A stretch of DNA of 64,000 bases from Apoda limacodes (GCA_946406115.1 OX291551.1:2790001-2854000); one strand, 5' to 3'. Shown: positions 24,571 through 35,515, counted from the first letter of the stretch. Translations and numbers: made by a program. The notes: generated by a model not told the origin, from the letters alone.

Positions 24571-24927
24571 TACCGGCCAAGTGCGATTTATACTTACGCA
24601 CCGAGGATTCTGCACTACCACAGAATGCGCGAGCTCGATTCATACTTGAACGGCATTTATTATTTATAGTTTTACTTTGCCCTATAATCTTTTAAAGTTC
24701 TAAATCTGTAAGTTTTACCGTTTTTACGATAGAGCAAAAATAGCAAGAACATGTTTCATGAAGGTTTGCAGACACTTTTAATACTTTTTATGAAATCCGC
24801 TATACTAACACAATGCTGTAAAAATTCATGCTATAAGTTAAAGCCCTCTAAATTGCAGCACAAACAGGCAGCGTAGGCTACGTAATAGGGCTTTGTTGGC
24901 ACCCTTAGGGTGCGGATCCCTAAAATC
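24571..24927 (+). repeat. GTGCGAGTCGG-type dispersed repeat
   Basis: It starts 'taccggccaagtgcgat' and ends with '..ggcagcgtaggctacgtaatagggctttg..' and 'ggtgcggatccctaaaa', the two ends typical of a repeat that is frequent in lepidopteran introns. Other copies here: 15955-16470 (+), 18790-19125 (-), 39780-40170, and the composite at 53760-54380. The class of parent element is not clear from sequence. Confidence 0.65.
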
Positions 24928-24963
24928 TAACTTTTATTAATTTACTTTTTTGTATCGTCTCAC

Positions 24964-25234
24964 CTTGAGGTTCGAATCCCCTCTGACTGCTGGCTCCATA
25001 AGAGATTTCCCTCGTCTTTCCGCTCTCGTCAATATATCCGTACTTGCCCGCAACGTCTCCGTTCGGATACTTGGTCTCTATCTTAAAGGATCCATCTGCG
25101 GCCTCATATCCGTAACTGTAAGATCCATCGTCATTCTGTCTATTGATTTGCTTAAGGATCGGAACGGGGGTCGTAGTTGGTCCATTCAGACTCTGGGACT
25201 GCACGCAGACCAGGAATGCTGCTGCTAGTAATGT
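24964..25234 (-). CDS. Cuticular protein (CPR family), RR-domain exon
   Basis: This exon is bounded by TTTCAG (acceptor, 25240-25235) and a GTGAGA donor at 24963. It encodes 90 residues plus one base. It begins TLLAAAFLVCVQSQS, the hydrophobic core and cleavage region of a signal peptide, whose initiator Met must lie in a short upstream exon. An extended Rebers-Riddiford chitin-binding domain follows: DGSYSYGYEAADGSFKIET, then GKYGYIDESGKTREISYG and RGFEPQG, with the regularly spaced aromatic and Gly residues that form the chitin-binding face. It is nearest the RR-1 type. The protein is expected to be secreted by epidermis into the cuticle. It joins the 22131-22714 exon to give about 285 residues. 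A short ATG exon with a good donor was not found upstream. Confidence 0.92.
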
Positions 25235-27111
25235 CTGAAAGGATTTTTTTAATGTTCAAATACCAACAGTATATATATGTATATATATATATATTATCAA
25301 CATTATGTTATAAAACAGTTAGATATGAAAGTTGTATTTTTAGTGTAGGTATACCGTCCATAAATTGTCTAAACGCAGCTGTAAATCTGACAGCGCTCTC
25401 AGTCCATCCGTCTGTTCTTAATTTACAAGCTTCTGGTTTAAAAGCCAAATAATGTATAGATATTTATCCCCTTAATGAGAATTAATAAAATTATACGTCA
25501 CAATTGTACAGACATACTTTAAGAGTAAGTTTTGTCAAAGAACACCACAAAAATGTTGCTTTAATATTGAACTTATTAGGCGTAGTTTTTTTCGCTTTCC
25601 AAAAATCGGTCAGTCTAAGGCACAACCCTATCCATTGAAATTCTTTATTTTCATGCCTTTTGTACGGAATTTTAATGGAATGGTGGGATACCCATGCCGT
25701 GTCAGCGCCCGCGCCAGATCCTATGTGGCTTGCACCTAATCCATAGCTGTCAAACAAGCAGGTTTCACTTCTAGATTTTTTTACTCTTGTGTCACACTTG
25801 TGCAAAAATCACTAGGCTTATTGACGTGACAACGTCTTATAAATTGGTTTGCCGGGTGACACTTCAAGAAACTGCGTTACGCTCCGCTCACGTTATGCGC
25901 TCACAATGAGAGCGAGTGAGAGGCACGCGCCCGCCTAAGAGCGAGAGAGACAGACATAAAATCATTGTCACGTAAAACTTTCGCCCGTATACCGACTTTA
26001 CAGGCAACCAGTTTTTTCGATATGACGCCTAATTGTCGATAGGCTCGTGACGGAGTGTTATTAATATCCGTTCTCAAGTACTTACATAAATTACGAACAA
26101 ATTTCTCAAGAATTTGACCTGAATGACACATAATGATTCGCAGTACCTACACATGCAACAAAAATAACAATTTAAATTTTTGGAACAATGGTAATTGCTA
26201 ATAAACGTAATAACGATAAAATTTTATTTATAATAAAAATGTTTAAATTTTTTAAACAGCTTCTTAAACACAAATCGCTAGCTTTGCTAACTGGATTTCC
26301 AACAACCTCACGGACATGAGTGTACAAGCTACACATGAGTGACGCAACTTGTCTACGCTCTGTAACTTAAAGTGAAACAGTGTAACTGCGGTGTAGGTGT
26401 TAAGAGTAAGTGGAGCGGATCGGCCTTGAACTTGCGAGACCGTGACGAGAGGTGGCGTAACTTTGTATTACACCGTAGTGTAACTTAACGCTGATGTGCT
26501 CGTGCGATATACGAGGTGCTTTACTTTAAGTGGTTTATGTTTAAGTTGAGATTAACAATATTTTATTAAAATTGGGTTCTAACTTTCTTTTTAAATGGAC
26601 CAGTAGTGTTGTTGCTTTGGATTAATAAAAAATCTTTGTAAACCATTGTAAGATGAGCTCCGTGCTTTACCTGTAGACCGATAAAAGACTAAGCAGCTAA
26701 CACGTTCATACAGAGATTTACTATTATACTATAATATATAATCATACATTTTTAAATGGCATATTAATAAAATTAATCCCAGTTTTTTTTTCACTGATCG
26801 ACCGCTGACTGAGTTAGTACATCCAATGTCCGCGGGTTTAATTTCAAACTATGCATATGGCAATGGGAATATAATATAGGTATGGATATGATGGAGATAT
26901 ATTAAAAACTGGTAAGTTACAAGACCCAAATAAAAGAGAAGGTTGCTTTAATGTTATAAAAGAAAGTGAAAAAGAAGGCATTGAAAAGAAACAAATGTAG
27001 ATGATTGCACCAGTTGCACTGACCACAGCGAGTTAAAAAAAACACTAAAATACCACCAGTTATCAATATAAACAAATATTTTCTTAGCAAAGATGTAGTC
27101 AAAAGATTAAC
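25235..27111. other. Region upstream of the CPR RR exon
   Basis: This should hold the first CPR exon and promoter if they lie close. No ATG exon with a convincing donor in the right phase was found. A minus-strand TATAAG near 25838 has no clear initiator at the right distance. Short CpG- and GAGAG-rich stretches (25870-25965 and 26290-26520) are the only non-AT-rich features. ORFs in this stretch look like chance. Confidence 0.3.
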
Positions 27112-27186
27112 TTCGAGTCAGGACTTGAACCTGCAATAATCCACAATGCTTGTAAGTGCTCTACCAATTGAGCTATCGAGTCACTC
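27112..27186 (-). repeat. tRNA-like sequence (pseudo-tRNA or SINE head)
   Basis: The minus strand has 'tagctcaattggtagagcac' (D arm with A box) and 'gcaggttcaagtcctga' (T arm with B box, four of five stem pairs) in a 73-nt frame typical of tRNA. The loop at the anticodon position reads aaGCAtt. The acceptor ends (gactcga and ctcgaag) do not pair and the anticodon stem is weak, so a functional tRNA is unlikely. Confidence 0.55.
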
Positions 27187-27563
27187 ACAACGCTATAAGA
27201 ATTGTCATCTGAAAAACTCCAATAATGTTCCACAAGCAAACGAAGCAAGAAACAAAACCATATCTCAGTTTAAGTATAAAAGTAAATCTGATCTGATCAA
27301 TGCTAAGGCAGCGGAATGACAAGGTTGTGACATACGAACGGACGGACATGACAAAACTATAAGAGTTCCGCTTTTGTCATTCCGCTACGAAACCCTAAAA
27401 AATATATATAATTTTAGGACCTAACAGGGTTAATTGTATTCAATTGGTGTCGATTTAGCTCTATTGCAATCAAATAAAAATAAACGCAACCATATTTTAT
27501 GTGAAATGTCGCTGCCAAATGTTAACTTTTAACGTTCGATAATTTTATGTTAAAGCATAACTT

Positions 27564-28445
27564 GTTCCGTTGTGGAGGAAAACCGCGGAGAACTTGTGTC
27601 TCAAATCGAGACCACACTGTCCCAGGTCTCTGACTGGGGACGGGTAAACTTGGTCCGATTCAACCCTACAAAGACACAAGTGTGCGCGTTCACCGCTAAG
27701 AAAACTCCATTCACTGTAGTCCCACAATTCCAGAACACTCCCCTCTCCATCTCCAAGAGCATTGGGATCCTTGGTGTCGACATCTCCAGCGATGTTCAGT
27801 TCCGAGATCATTTATCAGATAAGGTGAAGCTGGCGTCCAAAAAACTTGGTGTACTCAACAGAGCGAAGCAGTGCTTCACGTCGGGGCAAAGGTTGTTACT
27901 TTACAAGTCGCAAGTTCGGCCCCATATGGAGTACTGCTGCCATCTCTGGGCAGGTGCACCCGGATACCAGCTTGGCCCTTTTGACTCGGTTCAACGACGG
28001 GCTGTGAGAATTGTCGACGATTCCAAACTCACTTGCGGTATCGAGCCCTTAAGTCTAAGGAGAGACTTTGCCTCACTGTGTGTGTTCTACCGCTTGTACA
28101 ATGGGTTGTGTTCTGAGGAATTGTTCGAAATGATGCCCACGGCTACTTTCTACCATCGCACCGCTCGCCATCGGCAGGGAATCCATTCTCACACTTTAGA
28201 ACCTAAATGGTCGCGTACAGTGCGGTTTCAGAGAAACTTCCTCCCGCGAACGCTTAAGTTGTGGAATGAGCTCCCTGCCAAGGTATTCTGCAAGGACTAC
28301 AGTATGGAGTTCTTCAAGAAAGAAGTTATTAGATTTCTGAAGGGTCGGCAACGCGCAAGTGATACCCCTGGTGTTGCAAGCGTCCATAGGCTACGGTGAC
28401 CGCTTACCATCAGGCGGGCCGTAAGCTTGTTTGCCACCTTAGTGG

Positions 28446-28497
<52 letters not shown>
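27564..28497 (+). mobile_element. 5'-truncated LINE with long poly(A) and candidate TSD
   Basis: This is a LINE 3' fragment with an ORF2 C-terminus open to its natural stop (28399), the shared 3' UTR (..tgtttgccaccttagtggtat..) and about 50 uninterrupted A residues (28449-28498). The sequence ATAACTT occurs immediately before it (27557-27563) and straight after the A tract (28498-28504), a plausible target-site duplication. Intact ORF, long pure poly(A) and flanking duplication suggest a recent insertion. Confidence 0.85.
27572..28399 (+). CDS. LINE ORF2 C-terminal fragment
   Basis: This open frame encodes the part of a non-LTR reverse transcriptase downstream of the YADD motif. It holds LVRFNPTKTQVCAFTAKK (the conserved segment after motif C), LGVDISSDVQF, LYKSQVRPHMEYCCHLWAG (thumb region of CR1/Jockey-like RTs), VFYRLYNG, FLPRTLKLWNELP and the terminal GRQRASDTPGVASVHRLR. 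The catalytic palm is missing because of 5' truncation, so it cannot work as an RT. The element is of the apurinic-endonuclease class, CR1/Jockey-like. The exact clade is not settled. The minus copy at 40945-42378 supplies the RT palm. Confidence 0.85.
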   Translation: MEENRGELVSQIETTLSQVSDWGRVNLVRFNPTKTQVCAFTAKKTPFTVVPQFQNTPLSISKSIGILGVDISSDVQFRDHLSDKVKLASKKLGVLNRAKQCFTSGQRLLLYKSQVRPHMEYCCHLWAGAPGYQLGPFDSVQRRAVRIVDDSKLTCGIEPLSLRRDFASLCVFYRLYNGLCSEELFEMMPTATFYHRTARHRQGIHSHTLEPKWSRTVRFQRNFLPRTLKLWNELPAKVFCKDYSMEFFKKEVIRFLKGRQRASDTPGVASVHRLR

Positions 28498-28500
<3 letters not shown>

Positions 28501-28737
28501 ACTTAGACCAAATAAATGTATTAAGTTTATGTAACTAACAAAGGCAGTGTTGTCACATTAATTTTCTTATTCTATACAAATATACAAAGCTGGGAACTTT
28601 ATAAAGGTATTTCAACGCGGTAATTTCATGAACCACCAATCGGATTTAAAATACAATATCCTCGGTGCTATTAAAAAAGAACCAAGAAACACATAAGTCG
28701 GCATCTACAAAAACGTAAAAGGTAAGTTGATCGATAA

Positions 28738-28815
28738 ACAAACCAGGAATTGAACCTGTCGACGCTGACGCGGGTCCAGTGAATGTCCGCTCAGCCTTGA
28801 GGTCTCTCGACTCAA
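28738..28815 (-). repeat. tRNA-like sequence (SINE head)
   Basis: On the minus strand 'gacctcaaggctgagcggac' is followed by 'caggttcaattcctgg', an A box and B box pair with a paired T arm. The remaining arms are poor. Confidence 0.5.
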
Positions 28816-28819
28816 GTTA

Positions 28820-31440
28820 CTGCGTTGTCCGTAAATACCAATATTAATAACACTTCTTGTCGGAACTTGGTATCTTGAATACTACTTGTAAGACAAGAGA
28901 TAATATTGAGTCATATTAAAAAAACGAAGAGATTAAAAAGGTCGGAAAAGACTAGAATATATAGGAAGCTATTTTTTTATCTTATACTAAGGTGTCAAAG
29001 AAGCGTACAACCCGCTTTTGTGAAGCGGTCAGCTTGCTTTCGTGAATAATTTCCACAGCTCGTCAGTTAACCAATTCAAAAGTACAATGATTCTGGCATA
29101 CCTAAGAAACGGAAACCAAAAGAATGCTGAATTGTAAGATAGTAGTACAGCCAACTTTACTACATGAGTCAAAAATGACCTTTCTTCATTGTCTGTTGTG
29201 GAATATGTATCGACTGGTGGTCGAGCCTAGTAATGGTATCACCCGCCCACCGATACCAGGTACAAACACAAACCGCATTCCGCGCCCAACGGCTGCAAAT
29301 TGTAATATTTAGTGCTATTTGTATTGTAATTAGTTTTAGTACTACGGTCTGCGGTAATATCTTGATTTGAACTGAAAAAGTGTTTAATTAAAAAAAGAAA
29401 ATAAACCAGGTGGCTTGATATATCTATATAGTTATATATATATATATTGTTGCACAATGGCGGGCTTTATGCCATACATCATTTTCTATCAGCCAACCAT
29501 ATGGCTAAACAGAAAGAGTGTAGGCGATACAATAAATGTTTAGTATGTATACGAAATACACATATCTATAAATTTATAGATAAACTAATTTGTTCTTACT
29601 GGCCAGGTCCCTAGAACTAGAAGACGAAGTTATGTAACATCTGATCCGGATGCAGTTTTCAAAATTTTCAACACGTGCTTGTGCAAAATATATTGTTTTC
29701 AAAATCAACGCAAACAAAATTGCAGCCAAAAACTTTAAAAATTAAACAAATTTTCGAATAGCGTTTTTGATTAAATTATCTTATTTGAGGTTTTTTTAAA
29801 GAAAAACATTAAACATTATCCTTAATAACTTAGTATCTAATATAAGTAATAATTTAAAAACACGTTTATTGAAACTAAACTTTCGAAGGTTAAAATAACT
29901 AGTTGAAGCTTAGTATATCAAGGTAACTCGACATATCACTACACTTGAAGCGGATAGCTCCAGGGGCAGATTCCAAAACACAAACACCAAAAATTTACAT
30001 AAAATAGAGTTGACTACCTTGTTATAGTTATGGTTCATTGCAAACGCGTGTGCTATTTATAAAGATCGGATGCTAAGTTACGTTAAGGAATGCAATGTCA
30101 AATTATATCACAAAAAAGTTGCCGAAGCCAAGCCTTCTAGAACATGACAATTTATATATTAACTAATTGGATCACTTGGCAGTTTAATCTCAATTTCCCG
30201 ACCAATAAGACAACGCTGTTACAAACATCACCTCAGTGTACTTCCTTATGTCGGCGACCTACTAGGTCCTTCCTCTTTATCAGTATTTGGTAGTCGGTAC
30301 CAATAAACACCGCTTTAATAGTTATGAGACAAAATTAGCAAATGTCCATGGACTTAACCAAAAAGGACAGACTTCCACTTTGGTAGCAAATCAAGCCAGC
30401 TCCTGTTGGTGGTTAACTCATTCTGAACCGGTGGTAAAGTCTATAAAATTAATAACTTAACAGACGATTCAAAACCTTTTTTACTCTGAATTTGATTTAA
30501 AATTTCAATGCTGTAATGTATATAGATCAGGTGGATTTCACATACCTACTTATTTTTCCTATATACACAAAAGTAATGCCTGAATTTGTTGTCGAAAATG
30601 TATGTTACTTAGTTAGTAGGTATTTACGTTTAAAAGATTCGGACCTAATTCAAAGAGTATTATAATTATACCAAAAGGAACTAATTGTAAACTGCCACAA
30701 CCGCTGCTTCATGTCTAACAGAAATCGAACTTTTTCTTAAATAATAATCTATTAAATTTTTTAAAATATAATTTATATTCTACTACTTTATAATAAGTTA
30801 GATAATTCGTAATTGACAAAATAACTAGTATTTGTAATTACTATAGAAAACCTAACATACACTAAGAGCATCTTTTAGAGTGACCTGATAACTATTTTGT
30901 TTTTACTGTTATAAGACTGCAATAAAGCTTTTCCGAAGAGTCCGTATAGAGTCTCTCTCTCTAGACTCTGGTTTTAGTCTCTAATAGTCCACGCTAACAA
31001 GAGCCTCCTAGTTCGTAATAACTATAATAATTATTATGACATTTGTTTCTAGATGACCTGATTTATATAACGTACCTGTAAAAATTTACGTAATCCATTG
31101 CCTAACTCCTCAATTATTCTACAGACGCATACTTAGTATCCATAATAAAATGCATTGGAATTCGAAATAGATATCAACAACGAAGTGGTCGCCGTGGGCG
31201 GGGTGCTTTGCGCAACACTCGGTACAGGGCAATGTGGAAAATATCGCCTAGGTTGAGCTCCAACTACTTAGTGATTGCTGGTCTAGGAAGGAGTTGCTAT
31301 AATTTGTATCTAAGTGTAGGTAATTTTATGTCTGAATAATTACGGTGTATTAAAAATATTCTATTATTGTAAATATGAATCAAAACAGTTTTAATAAGAA
31401 ATATGAACTAAAGATTAAAAATTTCCCCCATAGAGCCCTC
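28820..31440. other. No gene recognised
   Basis: Contains a TA microsatellite-like stretch near 29425-29450 and a GC-richer patch at 31185-31290 of unknown origin. Nothing else is supported. Confidence 0.4.
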
Positions 31441-31448
31441 ATGAGGCC

Positions 31449-33389
31449 TCATTTGCGCCGTTTGCGGTCTTCGGCACCAATAGCAGCAGCTCCAAACTTT
31501 TTCGCGGTTGTTGAAAGATAGGTCGGGGCCAAAGTATCTACACAAGTGGCGTCCCATACAAGAATTCGACCCATCTTCCAGGCAACTAAAGACATCCCGT
31601 CAGGCCTCTTGCCATCGTCACGAAGTATGCCAACTGGTTCTAAAATAGCTGGAACGTTGGCAGTAACAAGAGCCCTACGGATAATGTCATTGATATTACT
31701 ATGCCTTGAAAAGCGGCCTGCGCTTCGGGCACAGGACAGTCCGTGGTGTCCTAAATTGTCCACCATCTCGCCACAGTGGCAACGATGGGGGAAATTTGTA
31801 AAAGCGCCCAAACGCAAACATGATGAAAGGCGGAATGTATTGTTGTCCAGAAGTGTGCCGATTCTGACAGAAGGTAGGGCTTGTAGCCACAAACCTGACT
31901 CCCACACAGAAACAGCACGAAGACGAGCCTGATCTGCCGTACTGGTAGATGTGTATAATAAATTGTTCCACTCCAGACGGCAAAGAGGCTCATCCCATAG
32001 TCTCTGTGATGCAGGAATCCTTGGTAGTTCTAAGTTTGGGCAGGCAATCAACCAAGTGTTCTTAGCTTCACTCGAATACGATATTTCAAAATTTCCAGAG
32101 GATGAAGCAAGTATTTTTCCAATAAGATCGTGTGTGCTGTGAACTGAAGACAAGAACGCTGGGAGAGCCACACTAGATATTTTCCTTATTCCCAAACCTC
32201 CAAACCTAATTGGTAAAGAGGCTTGAGACCAAGAATTTTCTTCTAAATTTGTGTTTAAAAGTTTTATTAAAGTATTTTTAATAATAACATCAAAACTATT
32301 TAAAAGATTAGGAAATTTCCAAAAATGACACGAACGCAAAAAATAATTAAATTTTGGGACAAAAAGACAATGACGAATAATAAAAAAAGCTACATGAGTG
32401 TCAATTTTAAATAAACGGTCTAACACGTTATTAAAATTATTAATTTTTTCGTCAACAAAAAAGGAGATGGAATCGTCTAAAATAGGAGAACCTAAGAGTC
32501 TAAGTGAGCTCTTATCAACAAATCTTATATTCGGTGCTATTGATAAAAAATTAGAAATCACTTTAGAATCAGATTTCATACTTTCTGGTAAAAAAATTTC
32601 ACATTTCGAAGAATTTAAATCTAAACCAATATCATGAAATGACTTCTGAAGAAATATAAAATCATTAAAAACTGTATCTGCGTCGCCTGCCAGAGTTCCA
32701 TCATCCAAATACCAGACGTTAAATTTAGAATTTAAATTTTTGAGTACTGTGTGAATCGCAAGACTAAAAATTGCCGGCCCAAGAGGGTCGCCCTGTTGAC
32801 AGCCTACCTCAGATGATAAAAGGTTATTATTGTAAACTAATTTTGACGGTGTACTATAACATTGCCAAAGAAATTTATAAACTGTGGGAATGTTTCCCTT
32901 GATTTGTGTCAACAGGACACCCCTATCGACAGAGTTAAATGCATTTTTAACATCCACCTTTACTACTATATCATCTACATGCATGTGAATGTAAGAACGT
33001 AAGGAATGAACTGCTGCCTCGCAGCCACCATTAGAGCCAAAGCCTAGCTGAATGGGTTGGAAATACTCACGTAGTGTATCCTTTATGTTGTGACAGCAGA
33101 CTTTGGCTGTAAGGCGACGAAATGTAGTTCCTACAGCTATTGGCCGTATACCACCATCCTTTTTTAAAAGTGCGCAAAGATTAGCTCCATACAAAATGCT
33201 AGTGATATCATGAGGGACGCTTCCTTCTAACATTATGTTAGTGAGTGCCGTGAGGTCATTTAAAAGGATCTGTCCTATTTCACCACATCCGCCACATAAA
33301 AGATCTTTCAAATGTTGGGCTGTTAAAGCATCTAGCCCCCCACATGAACCACTGCGAAAGGACATTACAGCATTAAAAACATCTTCCAA
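31449..33389 (-). CDS. Reverse transcriptase plus endonuclease-like domain of a non-LTR retrotransposon
   Basis: This is a 647-codon stretch (first codon TTG) continuous in frame with the upstream zinc-finger part at 33396-34100 but for one TAG. RT motifs: RPIAVGTTFRRL (about 82-93), motif A VDVKNAFNSVD (about 145-155), motif B GCQQGDPLGPAIF (196-208) and motif C YLDD (227-230), so the catalytic Asp residues are all present. A thumb region with LPIRFGGLGIR follows. The C-terminus has a Cys/His cluster CHCG..GHHGLSC, then RHSNINDIIRRAL and KRPDG..VWDATCVDT, the layout of the restriction-like endonuclease at the C-terminus of R2/Dong-type elements. The clade is an inference. The protein stops at KRRK, before the segment that continues in the copy at 17050-18220, so its 3' end appears truncated. 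Confidence 0.85.
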   Translation of the reverse strand: MEDVFNAVMSFRSGSCGGLDALTAQHLKDLLCGGCGEIGQILLNDLTALTNIMLEGSVPHDITSILYGANLCALLKKDGGIRPIAVGTTFRRLTAKVCCHNIKDTLREYFQPIQLGFGSNGGCEAAVHSLRSYIHMHVDDIVVKVDVKNAFNSVDRGVLLTQIKGNIPTVYKFLWQCYSTPSKLVYNNNLLSSEVGCQQGDPLGPAIFSLAIHTVLKNLNSKFNVWYLDDGTLAGDADTVFNDFIFLQKSFHDIGLDLNSSKCEIFLPESMKSDSKVISNFLSIAPNIRFVDKSSLRLLGSPILDDSISFFVDEKINNFNNVLDRLFKIDTHVAFFIIRHCLFVPKFNYFLRSCHFWKFPNLLNSFDVIIKNTLIKLLNTNLEENSWSQASLPIRFGGLGIRKISSVALPAFLSSVHSTHDLIGKILASSSGNFEISYSSEAKNTWLIACPNLELPRIPASQRLWDEPLCRLEWNNLLYTSTSTADQARLRAVSVWESGLWLQALPSVRIGTLLDNNTFRLSSCLRLGAFTNFPHRCHCGEMVDNLGHHGLSCARSAGRFSRHSNINDIIRRALVTANVPAILEPVGILRDDGKRPDGMSLVAWKMGRILVWDATCVDTLAPTYLSTTAKKFGAAAIGAEDRKRRK

Positions 33390-33395
33390 AGCAGC

Positions 33396-34100
33396 CTATG
33401 TATGAAGGGTATGTATGTCAACTGTTTGTGGTGGGTCAGGAAGGCATACAGTAGTTGAAGAAGGTGGATGTTTGATTCTCAAAGAGTTTAAAGTATCTAT
33501 GGAATCTGAAGCTATCGTGTCACTAGAAAAAAGAAGACGGGCAGCTCCAGTGATATCTCCATCTCCAAGTTTATTTTCAACTTGCCGAAAATGATTATAA
33601 TTAGACCTACTTTCCTTATTTGGTTGATCGAAATCAAAATTTTGTGTTGTACTACAATTTTTTTTGATTCTATTAGTTAATGATGATTTATTGCTAGTTT
33701 CCCTCGGAACATGAAGAACTCTATAAGCAAAGGTCAACAAATGTTCCCAAGCATTTACTGTATTTTTTGCTATAACTGCTTTTAAATCTGAAGAAAGTGA
33801 CTGAGCAACAGTTATTCTGGCACCACGAGGGATTCTCTTCAAAACTGGTTTAGTCTTTTTTAATTTTAACAAAATTTGCCAAAAGGGTTCACTATTATGG
33901 TCAATAATAGAATTTATAGTTAAAATTGGGTCTGAAGGACATGTAGGTTCAAATTCAGCGTTTTTATGGACTTTACCTAAGTGTATTTTTAGTCCTCTTT
34001 GTGTTTTGAAGAAACGTGCTTGGGAACATTTTGGACATTGTATTTGTTCTAGTGACACGATATTTGGAGAAACAGCATCATTCAACAGCACATTCTGCAT
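33396..34100 (-). CDS. N-terminal zinc-finger part of the same retrotransposon ORF
   Basis: It most likely starts at the Met encoded at 34100-34098. The frame is open further upstream to 34220, but that part is AT-rich and looks non-coding. A C2H2 zinc finger follows at once: CPKC, 12 residues, then HLGKVH, the kind found at the N-terminus of non-LTR elements with a C-terminal endonuclease and thought to contact target DNA. The rest is basic and linker-like. It ends at TAG (33398-33396). Two Ala codons later, the RT part begins in the same frame, so the two segments are one ORF of roughly 880 codons with a single nonsense codon. Confidence 0.75.
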   Translation of the reverse strand: MQNVLLNDAVSPNIVSLEQIQCPKCSQARFFKTQRGLKIHLGKVHKNAEFEPTCPSDPILTINSIIDHNSEPFWQILLKLKKTKPVLKRIPRGARITVAQSLSSDLKAVIAKNTVNAWEHLLTFAYRVLHVPRETSNKSSLTNRIKKNCSTTQNFDFDQPNKESRSNYNHFRQVENKLGDGDITGAARLLFSSDTIASDSIDTLNSLRIKHPPSSTTVCLPDPPQTVDIHTLHT

Positions 34101-34929
34101 ATTCGCATTTGGTGATGCAATGTTATAAATATAGTACTCCACTAAATTACTTATGAAATAAATATTAAAAAAATAATAATTAGATAAATATTTAAATAAT
34201 AAATAAATAGCGAAAGTCAAAGCCTAGTCGTAAAAATACATATTTAAACATGGATTTTGAAAATAAAAACTAATTTGAAGTATCACAATTTCCTGCACTT
34301 AAAAACTGACTGCCAAAAGTTCGTTCGAAAGTTTCACTAAACGTATAAGCACGATTGTAAACAGGAAATATTTCTTTTTGAAATTTTCTTGAAAACTGGA
34401 TATCGTCAAAAGCTCATTCAAATTTTCTTTGGAATATAACGTAGAAAGAAAATTGCGTTCGCCCTGAAGAAAACAGAATCACGCAGATTTTGCGTGTTTA
34501 TTTACAAAATTTTGCTGTCATGGGTTGACGTTGTTTACAAAAATGACATGTATCTCCGGCAAAAATTTTTTTGTTGTACAAATTAAGATTGGTTGCACAA
34601 AGACTGGTCAATATATAGTAGGTAATTTTAGTTACAGCTTAAGTAAACAATGTTGGAACGAATGCCACAAGTTATTAAGAGGGTTTAATCCATAATTTAA
34701 TAGTTTAGAGCTAAATAGTGGGAAATAGGGGAGGGTTCTATAAGGTTAAATTGGAACCGTTATGTGAACGACAGCCGAAGCTAGTCACATTTAATTATAT
34801 CAAATTTTCATACATTCTACGACTGTTTTAATATCTTCTCATTCTACAGCTTTTTATGTAATTTTTCTCCATTTTTTTTGGCATGTGATTTAAAATTCGT
34901 ATAATTTAAAAACCAGAAAGTTCGTTAAA

Positions 34930-35515
34930 ATTAGCAAATGTATGTAAATGTAATAGATTATCCTAATGAAAGATTAGGAAGTGGTTTGTAACGAGACGTT
35001 CAAAAGAATTGTGTGATGTGACTTCTCTAATAGACTCAGGAAGATAATTCCTAAGACATACAGCTGTAACAGCAAAATAATTAGTTACAGAACCACTACG
35101 ATGTAAGTGGATGCTGTATAATAGATTTGAACAAGAGCTAAGATGTTTCTCATGAGTGTCAAAACATTATTTTTGAGGTAAAGGGTCAAAAAGAATAAAA
35201 TAAAGAAGACAAAAGATTCTAAGATTTCAACTGACGGTGTTCTGTGACATGATCATATTTACAATTGAAAATTAGTGCATACTTTAAGTAAGTGATCACG
35301 CTAAGATAACTACTTTTTAGTAAAATCCAAATAACCCACATCCCCATAGTCTAGAATTGGTAGAAGAAGAGACATAATAAGCTTAGCAGAAGTAGGAAGA
35401 AAATGTTTTAGGCGTTGCAACAGGTGCGGTAGTGACTTCCAAGATCTTATGTAATGAAATTAATAAAAAGTGAGAATAAAGGAGATGATGATATGCCGCC
35501 TTGGGGTACTCCAGG
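34930..35515 (-). pseudogene. Non-LTR reverse transcriptase fossil
   Basis: On the minus strand the fragment opens with PGVPQGGISSS (RT motif B, near 35495), beside the MITE at 35516. It goes on through frame-broken sequence to a C-terminal part reading RSGSVTNYFAVTAVCLRNYL and then PESIREVTSHNSFE, resembling the end of CR1/L2-like RTs. The middle including motif C is deleted. It is distinct from the LINE family that recurs in the window. Confidence 0.6.

Larger units (their letters stand above)
22715..24963 (-). other. Intron of the CPR gene
   Basis: This 2.25-kb intron runs from the GTGAGA donor at 24963 to the TTTCAG acceptor at 22715 and joins the two exons in phase 1. It carries a dispersed 3'-end repeat (23265-23578), a LINE scrap (23618-23757) and most of a GTGCGAGTCGG-type repeat (24571-24927), the last ending only about 40 bp from the donor. 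Confidence 0.85.

Noticed and set aside
27112..27186. Possible tRNA gene on the minus strand
   Set aside because: A and B boxes and T arm are good, but the acceptor ends do not pair and the anticodon stem is weak. Kept only as a tRNA-like sequence.
31546..31993. Several ORFs of 80-128 codons on both strands over the retrotransposon
   Set aside because: They overlap the endonuclease-like domain of the minus-strand RT ORF and show no motifs of their own.
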